Source: Candidatus Pseudolachnospira avium (GTDB lineage Bacteria; Bacillota; Clostridia; Lachnospirales; Lachnospiraceae). From it: a DNA stretch of 36,785 nucleotides. A program made the position numbers and the translations under genes. The notes under the pieces were generated by a model, which was not told the DNA's origin, did not search any database, and worked only from the letters and a program-made list of their open reading frames with translations. Where the stretch lies: assembly GCA_904420025.1 (NCBI GenBank), contig CAJFTW010000024.1, positions 1 through 36,785 of the forward strand, given 5' to 3'. Below are positions 32,307 through 36,785 of this stretch, piece after piece (positions within the stretch are counted from its first letter, which is position 1; each line of letters opens with the position of its first letter).

Positions 32307-32540
32307 TTATCTCACGCGGGGACTTTTCGGCCGTTGGCCTGCCTTCCGGATTTTCTCAAACAGCGCATCCTGGCACAGCTCCCGGCGCAGCCGGAGCTCC
32401 CCGCCGGAGATACCGGTGCGCCGGCTGATTTCCTCGTCGGTTAATCCCAGCACACTGTGCAGAATCAGCAGGCTCTGCTCCTGCCGGGGCAGGGCGGCAA
32501 AGGCTTGGGCGGCAAGTTTTCTGCGGGCTTTCTTCTTCAT
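32307..32540 (-). CDS. Stand-alone sigma-70 region 4-like helix-turn-helix protein
   Basis: A 77-residue basic protein. Residues 15-62, with ALPRQEQSLLILHSVLGLTD then EEISRRTGISGGELRLRREL, follow the pattern of sigma-70 region 4 (helix, GLTxEEIAxxxGIS, recognition helix). No region 2 is present. Basic tails flank it at both ends (KKKARRK and RPKSPRVR). The ATG at 32540 has AGGAGG seven bases upstream; an in-frame ATG at 32576 has none. The gene stands alone between two unrelated genes, with no clear promoter seen. It might be a small regulator, a sigma-factor remnant, or one part of a split sigma factor; I cannot decide. Confidence 0.7.
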   Translation of the reverse strand: MKKKARRKLAAQAFAALPRQEQSLLILHSVLGLTDEEISRRTGISGGELRLRRELCQDALFEKIRKAGQRPKSPRVR

Positions 32541-32663
32541 ACGGTGTCCTCCTGAAAATGGTTTTTCCCTTTCCATTAATAGAACACCGGAGAAGGGGCA
32601 TTTTGCCCGGGTTTTAGAAAAAATTTATGATTTTTAAAAAACTTTTCTTTTTTACCCGCTTTC

Positions 32664-33404
32664 TTACGGCATATAGATGCCGCCGTTGGGGGAGATATAC
32701 TGGCCGGTCATATACTTGTCCTTGATCAGGAACTCCATGGCCAGGGCAATGTCCTCCACATCCCCGATCTCTCCCATGGGAATGCCCTGCTTCAGGGCGG
32801 CTACCTCGTCCTGGTTGACGCCCCGGAGCATATCCGTCCAGATCATGCCGGGGCAGATGCAGTTGAAGCGGATGTTCTGCTTGCCGAACTCCATGGCCAG
32901 GGCTCGGGTCATGCCGATGAGGCCGGCCTTGGAGGCACAGTAGTCCGCCTGGTTGGCAACGCCCATCAGGCCGCCGATGGAGGAGGTGCTGATGACGCAG
33001 CCGCTGCCCGCCTTTACCATATAGGGCACCACAAAATGGCACATGTGGAAGGCGCTGATCAGGTTGGTCTCCAGAACCGCCATATATTTCTCCTGGGTCA
33101 GCTCACACCAGGGGGAGTTGTTGGTGATGCCGGCGTTGTTCACCAGCACGTCAATCTGGCCGTCAAATTTTTCCGCTGCCGCCTGCACCAGCTTCTCGCA
33201 GTCCTCATATTTGGACACATCGGCCTGCACGGCCCATCCCTCTACGCCATGCTGGGATTTCAGCTTCTCGATCAAAGCTTCGGTCAGCGCTTTGGAGCTG
33301 TCGGAGCGGTAGTTGATCACCACATTGTAGCCCATCTCGCCCAGCTTTAGGGTCATGGCCTCGCCGATTCCTCGGGAGCCGCCGGTGATAATTGCATTCT
33401 TCAT
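32664..33404 (-). CDS. Short-chain dehydrogenase/reductase, FabG-like
   Basis: A 246-residue classical SDR. The cofactor motif is IITGGSRGIGE (5-15), followed by VLVNNAGIT (87-94), N114, Ser in STSSIGG (139-145) and the YCASK catalytic pair (Y155, K159). The arginine in NYRSDSSK (31-38) suggests NADPH preference. It is close to 3-oxoacyl-ACP reductase (FabG), but no other fatty-acid synthesis gene is near, so it may reduce another carbonyl. GAGGTG precedes the ATG at 33404; in-frame ATGs further upstream lie before or in the promoter. The promoter is at 33439-33467. Confidence 0.93.
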   Translation of the reverse strand: MKNAIITGGSRGIGEAMTLKLGEMGYNVVINYRSDSSKALTEALIEKLKSQHGVEGWAVQADVSKYEDCEKLVQAAAEKFDGQIDVLVNNAGITNNSPWCELTQEKYMAVLETNLISAFHMCHFVVPYMVKAGSGCVISTSSIGGLMGVANQADYCASKAGLIGMTRALAMEFGKQNIRFNCICPGMIWTDMLRGVNQDEVAALKQGIPMGEIGDVEDIALAMEFLIKDKYMTGQYISPNGGIYMP

Positions 33405-33438
33405 GGGAAACACCTCTTTCTCTTTTTTTGATAGGTTC

Positions 33439-33467
33439 ATTTTAACACGGCGGGCAGCACTGTGCAA
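33439..33467 (-). promoter_or_regulatory. Promoter of the SDR gene
   Basis: Minus-strand TTGCAC (33462-33467), 17-base spacer, extended -10 TGTTAAAAT (hexamer 33439-33444). Confidence 0.75.
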
Positions 33468-33567
33468 ATGAAAATGCTGTAAACAATCCAAAAAAACGAA
33501 AAAAACCAAGAAAATGAGAAAAATAGGCAAACAAGGAGGCTGGCAGGCTGCCTTTGCCCCCTGCCGG

Positions 33568-33596
33568 TTGCAACCCGTTTCGCCCCATGCTATACT
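33568..33596 (+). promoter_or_regulatory. Promoter of the AlkZ-like gene
   Basis: Plus-strand TTGCAA (33568-33573), 17-base spacer, extended -10 TGCTATACT (hexamer 33591-33596), about 45 bases before the ATG. The 100 bases between this and the SDR promoter are A-rich and hold no gene. Confidence 0.75.
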
Positions 33597-33639
33597 CAAA
33601 GCACATTTGTGTTATTGCCTGAATCCGGGAGGAAATTGT

Positions 33640-34923
33640 ATGCATACTGCCACCCTTGCCCAAATCCGCAGCTTCCGGCTGCGCTCGCATCACCTGGACA
33701 CCTGCTATGCCCCGTCCGGCCTGGTCCGGCTGGCCGGAGCCTGCGGCTTTCCGAATTCGCCGCCCGGCGCCTGGGAGTCCGCCGCCTTCTTCCGGGCCCC
33801 CGGCTGCACGCTCCCGCAGCTGGAGCAGCTCCTGTATCAGGAGAAAGCCCTACTGCAGGCCTGGAGTATCCGGGGGATCCCGCTGGTCTTTCCCACCGCG
33901 GATGCCGACGTGTTCCTCTCCGCCCTGCGGGCCAGGGAGGGGGAGCCCTGGATTTACACCCGGGGCATACAGCTGGCCCTGGATTTTCTGGGAATGGATT
34001 TTGCACAGGTGTGGGGCGCTGTGCAGAAGGTGATGCCGCAGCTGGACGGCCTGCGTCTGGTCAGCAAAACCGCCCTGGATGAAACCCTGGCCGCCCGGAT
34101 CCGGCCGCTGCTTCCGGCGGAGAAGCAGGAGCTCTGGGGACAGCCCTCCATGTACGGCCACCCAGACCGGCAGACGGTAGGCGGGGCGGTGGTCTCCTTT
34201 TTGCTGCGCCCGGCCGCCATGGAAAAAAAGGTGGTCTTTGGGGAGCGTGAGGGCATCCAGCCCACCTTCACCTCTTTCCGGACCTGGCTGAAGGACGTCC
34301 CTGCCGCAGAAGAACCGGCGGCATCCCCTTCCGAAATGCCGGCGGAGAATGCTGTTGGCTCCTCCCTGCCCTCTTCTCTGCGTCAGGCCGCCGCGGAGCA
34401 GGATCTGGTGCGCCGCTATCTCCACTGCTACGGCCCTGCCAACCCGCGGATGCTGGGGGACTGGCTGGGCTGCTCCCCTGTCCAGGCCAAACGGCTCTGG
34501 AAACAGGTGGAACCGGAGCTGGAGCCGGTGGACGTTGCGGGCAAAAAGGCCTTCCTGCTCTCCTCCGACCGGGATGCCCTCCTCTCCCCCCCTGAGTTTT
34601 CCCGGGAGCTGCTGCTTTTGGGCGGACACGACCCCTTCCTGGACCAGCGGGACCGGTGGGTCCTCCAGGACCAGCCGGCCCGGCAGCGGCAGCTGTGGCG
34701 GACGGTATCCAATCCCGGAGCCATCCTTTTCCGCGGGGAAGCAGTGGGGATATGGACTCCCCGAAAGAAAGGGACGGGCCTGGAGATCACCCTCTCCCTG
34801 TGGAAGGAGGCCCCGCTTCCCACCCGGGAGTCTGCCTGGAAGCCGCAGCTGGAGCGCCTGGCCGGGGAATATGCGGCGTTCCGGCAGCAGGAGCTGAAAA
34901 TGTTGGTCTGGAAGGAAGCATAG
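33640..34923 (+). CDS. Winged-helix DNA-binding protein of the AlkZ/YcaQ (HTH_42) superfamily
   Basis: A 427-residue protein of the HTH_42 superfamily, whose studied members (AlkZ, YcaQ) are DNA glycosylases that unhook interstrand crosslinks. Recognisable blocks are the N-terminal helix LAQIRSFRLRSHHLD, LYQEKALLQAWSIRGIPLVF, the winged-helix segment LVRRYLHCYGPANPRMLGDW, and the C-terminal LLGGHDPFLDQRDR. In characterised relatives a Gln-containing catalytic motif (QxQ or QxD) lies after the first helix; here that place reads CGFPNSPPGAW, with no Gln. It may use other residues or be a non-catalytic DNA binder. The ATG at 33640 has GGGAGGA upstream; an in-frame ATG at 33514 lies ahead of the promoter. 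Confidence 0.85.
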   Translation: MHTATLAQIRSFRLRSHHLDTCYAPSGLVRLAGACGFPNSPPGAWESAAFFRAPGCTLPQLEQLLYQEKALLQAWSIRGIPLVFPTADADVFLSALRAREGEPWIYTRGIQLALDFLGMDFAQVWGAVQKVMPQLDGLRLVSKTALDETLAARIRPLLPAEKQELWGQPSMYGHPDRQTVGGAVVSFLLRPAAMEKKVVFGEREGIQPTFTSFRTWLKDVPAAEEPAASPSEMPAENAVGSSLPSSLRQAAAEQDLVRRYLHCYGPANPRMLGDWLGCSPVQAKRLWKQVEPELEPVDVAGKKAFLLSSDRDALLSPPEFSRELLLLGGHDPFLDQRDRWVLQDQPARQRQLWRTVSNPGAILFRGEAVGIWTPRKKGTGLEITLSLWKEAPLPTRESAWKPQLERLAGEYAAFRQQELKMLVWKEA

Positions 34924-34924
34924 C

Positions 34925-34953
34925 TTGACAGCTCTATTCTATTTGTGTAGAAT
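34925..34953 (+). promoter_or_regulatory. Near-consensus promoter of the blaI-blaR1-like pair
   Basis: Plus-strand perfect -35 TTGACA (34925-34930), 17-base spacer, -10 TAGAAT (34948-34953). It begins right after the stop of the AlkZ-like gene. Confidence 0.85.
34936..34953 (+). promoter_or_regulatory. Candidate BlaI-type operator overlapping the -10
   Basis: Inverted repeat ATTCTA, six bases, TAGAAT, whose right half is the -10 hexamer. Binding of a dimeric repressor here would block the promoter. It differs from the published staphylococcal and bacillar BlaI site core (TACA/TGTA), so assignment rests on position and symmetry. Confidence 0.55.
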
Positions 34954-34992
34954 GAGAGTGTAAGCATAAACATTTCCACCAAGGAGGACGCT

Positions 34993-35388
34993 GTGAAAAA
35001 GAATTCCATTCCTCCGCTCCCGGACGGCGAGCTGGATGTCATGCAAGCTGTATGGGCCTGTGCGCCCCCGGTGACCCGGGCCCAGATCCATGAAATTCTG
35101 GAAAACACCCACCCCATGGCTCCCACCACCCTGCTGACGGTGCTGAGCCGCCTGGCGAAAAAAGGCTTTCTGCGGATTGAGAAGGCCACGGAGGAAACCG
35201 GTGACCGGTTTTCCCGGTACATCCCTCTGGTCAGCCAGGCAGAGTACCTGGCCAGCCAAAGCCGCCGGTTCTTTGACCGGCTCTGCGGCGGCAGCCTTCC
35301 CGCCTTTGCGGAGGCCCTGTGCGACAGCGGCCTCAGCCGGGAAGAGCTGGAGGAGCTGCGCCGCCTTCTGAAGGAGGACGCAATATGA
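34993..35388 (+). CDS. BlaI/MecI/CopY-family repressor
   Basis: A 131-residue winged-helix repressor. The N-terminal domain has LPDGELDVMQAVWACAPPVT, then the recognition part MAPTTLLTVLSRLAKKGFLR (42-61) with a beta-wing after it. The C-terminal helices (from about 84) serve dimerisation and in relatives hold the protease-sensitive site. The start is GTG at 34993 with AAGGAGG upstream. The stop overlaps the start of the M56-peptidase gene (ATGA), the standard blaI-blaR1 arrangement. The inducing signal need not be a beta-lactam; many clostridial pairs have unknown signals and targets. No beta-lactamase gene is in view. Confidence 0.93.
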   Translation: MKKNSIPPLPDGELDVMQAVWACAPPVTRAQIHEILENTHPMAPTTLLTVLSRLAKKGFLRIEKATEETGDRFSRYIPLVSQAEYLASQSRRFFDRLCGGSLPAFAEALCDSGLSREELEELRRLLKEDAI

Positions 35389-36785
35389 GTGACGCCATGC
35401 TGCTCAAAATCTTTTTGGCTGCTGTGCTGGCTGCAAGTATGAGCTGGGCCATCCATTATCAAAACCGGCGCGCCGGCGAAACGCTGGACCCGGATGACAA
35501 GGGCGTCCGGTATCTCACCTGTGTTTCCGGCTGGCTGCTGCCTCTGTTTATGGCGCTGATCACCCTGGCCGGGCTTCTGGCCTACGGCATTCCGGCTACA
35601 GCCCGCATGATCCTCTCCACCTGCTTCAGTATTTTCCTCTCCATTGCCCTGTATTACCTGCTCCTTCTGCCGCTGCTTCCCTTTTTGCGCCGGCACTTCC
35701 GGGCCCAGACCTGCGCCATGCTGTGGCTGCTCCCTGCCTATACCTATATCACCCAGCAAAGCTATATGGAATCGCCGGAGCCGCTGCTGATTATCCGGGC
35801 TCCGGCGCGTCTGGTATGGATTCTGTTTTCCCTGTGGCTTCTGGGGGCCCTGGCGATATTGGCCTGGAAACTGGTCTCCCATCTAGCCTTCCGCCGCCGG
35901 ATTCTCCGGAACGCGGTTACCGTGACCGATCCGGCCACCCTATCCGTGTGGGAGGCGGAGCTGCGGCAAGCCAATCTCCGCAAGCCCCGGTTCCGGCTGG
36001 TCCGCTCCCCCGCCGTCACCACACCCCTATCCGTGGGGCTATTCCGCGGGAGGATCCGGGTGGTGCTGCCGGATCGCTCCTACTCCGCCCAGGAGCTGGC
36101 GCTGATCTTCCGCCACGAACTGATCCACATCAGCCGGGAGGATTCCTGGTCCAAGTTTTTCCTGGTGTTCTGCACGGCCATGTGCTGGTTTAACCCGTTT
36201 CTATGGGTAGCCATGAAAAAGAGTGCGGAGGATCTGGAGCTGAGCTGTGACGAGACTGTGCTGGTGAAGGCGGATGCGGACACCCGACGCCGCTATGCGG
36301 AGCTGATTCTGCAAACCGCCGGGGACAGCCGGGGCTTTACCACCTGCCTGTCTGCCTCCGCCACTTCCCTGCGCTACCGGCTGAAGCAGATTGTCAGGCC
36401 CGGCCGAAAGCACTCCGGAGCCCTGCTGGCGGGGCTGATTTTCTTTGGATTCTGCATGACCTGCGGGAATGTGGCCCTGGCTTACGAAAACGGAACCGGT
36501 GAAGAACGGATCTATGCTTTCCAGGATGCCCAGCTGTACTCCCTCTCCTACCTTTCCGTGGGGGATGGCAGCGTACAGGCCACAGCCCGGTGCCGGGATC
36601 CGGAGGCGCTCCGCCGGTACCTCTCCGCCCTGGAATTGTACCGACTCACCGGAAACTATTCCTTCCCGGACAGCAGCCGGCAATGCTTTTTCCTGTATGA
36701 TACGCCGGAAGGAACGCTGGGGCTTATCCTGGACGATCAGACCATCCAGGTAACTCCGCTTTGGGAAAACGCCCGGACAGAGACC
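35385..36785 (+). CDS. BlaR1-like M56 membrane metalloprotease sensor (3' end cut by window edge)
   Basis: 467 residues are visible of an M56-family membrane protease, starting at ATG 35385 within the blaI stop. Several hydrophobic helices precede the zinc motif RHELIHISRED (H244, E245, H248); the third ligand is E285 in LELSCDE, at the same spacing as in BlaR1. A last membrane helix (about 347-362, GALLAGLIFFGFCMTC) follows, then an extracytoplasmic portion of which about 100 residues are seen. That portion does not show the SxxK serine-penicillin-binding motif expected of a true BlaR1 sensor, though the sequence is incomplete. It is expected to cleave or trigger loss of the adjacent repressor on sensing an unknown envelope signal. 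Confidence 0.92.
   Translation, partial: MSDAMLLKIFLAAVLAASMSWAIHYQNRRAGETLDPDDKGVRYLTCVSGWLLPLFMALITLAGLLAYGIPATARMILSTCFSIFLSIALYYLLLLPLLPFLRRHFRAQTCAMLWLLPAYTYITQQSYMESPEPLLIIRAPARLVWILFSLWLLGALAILAWKLVSHLAFRRRILRNAVTVTDPATLSVWEAELRQANLRKPRFRLVRSPAVTTPLSVGLFRGRIRVVLPDRSYSAQELALIFRHELIHISREDSWSKFFLVFCTAMCWFNPFLWVAMKKSAEDLELSCDETVLVKADADTRRRYAELILQTAGDSRGFTTCLSASATSLRYRLKQIVRPGRKHSGALLAGLIFFGFCMTCGNVALAYENGTGEERIYAFQDAQLYSLSYLSVGDGSVQATARCRDPEALRRYLSALELYRLTGNYSFPDSSRQCFFLYDTPEGTLGLILDDQTIQVTPLWENARTET

Noticed and set aside
32541-32663. Promoter for the sigma-like gene and a terminator for the SDR gene
   Set aside because: The stretch is AT-rich, but no pair of hexamers at proper spacing and no convincing hairpin with T-run could be found; GGGC/GCCC near 32597-32609 is too short.
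34428-35882. Open frame of 484 codons on the minus strand across the AlkZ-like, blaI-like and blaR1-like genes
   Set aside because: It runs antisense through three recognisable genes and a strong promoter; its Ser/Arg/Gln-rich translation has no family features.

Overview
The window reads as part of the chromosome of a spore-forming member of the Clostridia, most likely a Lachnospiraceae- or Oscillospiraceae-type gut Firmicute. The grounds are strong AGGAGG-type ribosome binding sites, sigma-A promoters, sporulation genes (spoIVA, yqfC, yqfD, a SpoVB-family flippase, a BofC-domain protein), Firmicute families (DegV, YerB/DUF3048, YnzC, YitT) and a GC-rich coding style. No rRNA, tRNA, CRISPR array, prophage or insertion sequence was seen, and no gap without a gene exceeds 300 bases.

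Layout. From base 1 to about 30.77 kb every gene lies on the minus strand. Read in transcription order (right to left) the blocks are: (i) radical-SAM/PDZ DUF512 protein, der, plsY, gpsA, an unusually large solute-binding lipoprotein, a CLC antiporter, then spoIVA; (ii) a YitT-family membrane protein and a small heptad-repeat coiled-coil protein; (iii) deoD, rnhA, a HAD phosphatase, an HD-domain protein, then alaS; (iv) rpsU, yqfC, yqfD, a YccF protein, phoH, ybeY, yerB, a SpoVB-like flippase and a BofC-domain protein; (v) two tandem flavoproteins, ynzC and 5-formyltetrahydrofolate cyclo-ligase; (vi) a membrane-anchored XRE regulator, degV, and miaB, which runs off the left edge.

Right of 30.8 kb the gene direction is mixed. 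A divergent intergenic region drives the DUF512 gene leftward and a long-form PRPP synthetase-like gene rightward. These are followed by a stand-alone sigma-region-4-like protein and an SDR oxidoreductase (both minus), then an AlkZ-type winged-helix protein and a BlaI/BlaR1-type regulator pair (plus). The BlaR1-like gene runs off the right edge.

How the genes fit together. Core translation and RNA functions (alaS, rpsU, phoH, ybeY, miaB, rnhA, der) are interleaved with phospholipid synthesis (plsY, gpsA, and possibly DegV as a fatty-acid carrier) and spore-envelope assembly (spoIVA, yqfCD, SpoVB-like). The rpsU-yqfC-yqfD-phoH-ybeY and der-gpsA-spoIVA orders are classical Firmicute synteny. 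The departures are the YccF gene between yqfD and phoH and the solute receptor plus CLC pair between gpsA and spoIVA.

The best candidates for new biology are: a near-continuous ~40-nt hairpin in the leader of the PRPP synthetase-like gene; a perfect TTGACA-N17-TATAAT promoter built into the loop and T-run of the spoIVA terminator; the receptor lipoprotein translationally coupled to a CLC antiporter; and the orphan sigma-region-4 protein beside a perfect 15-bp inverted repeat.
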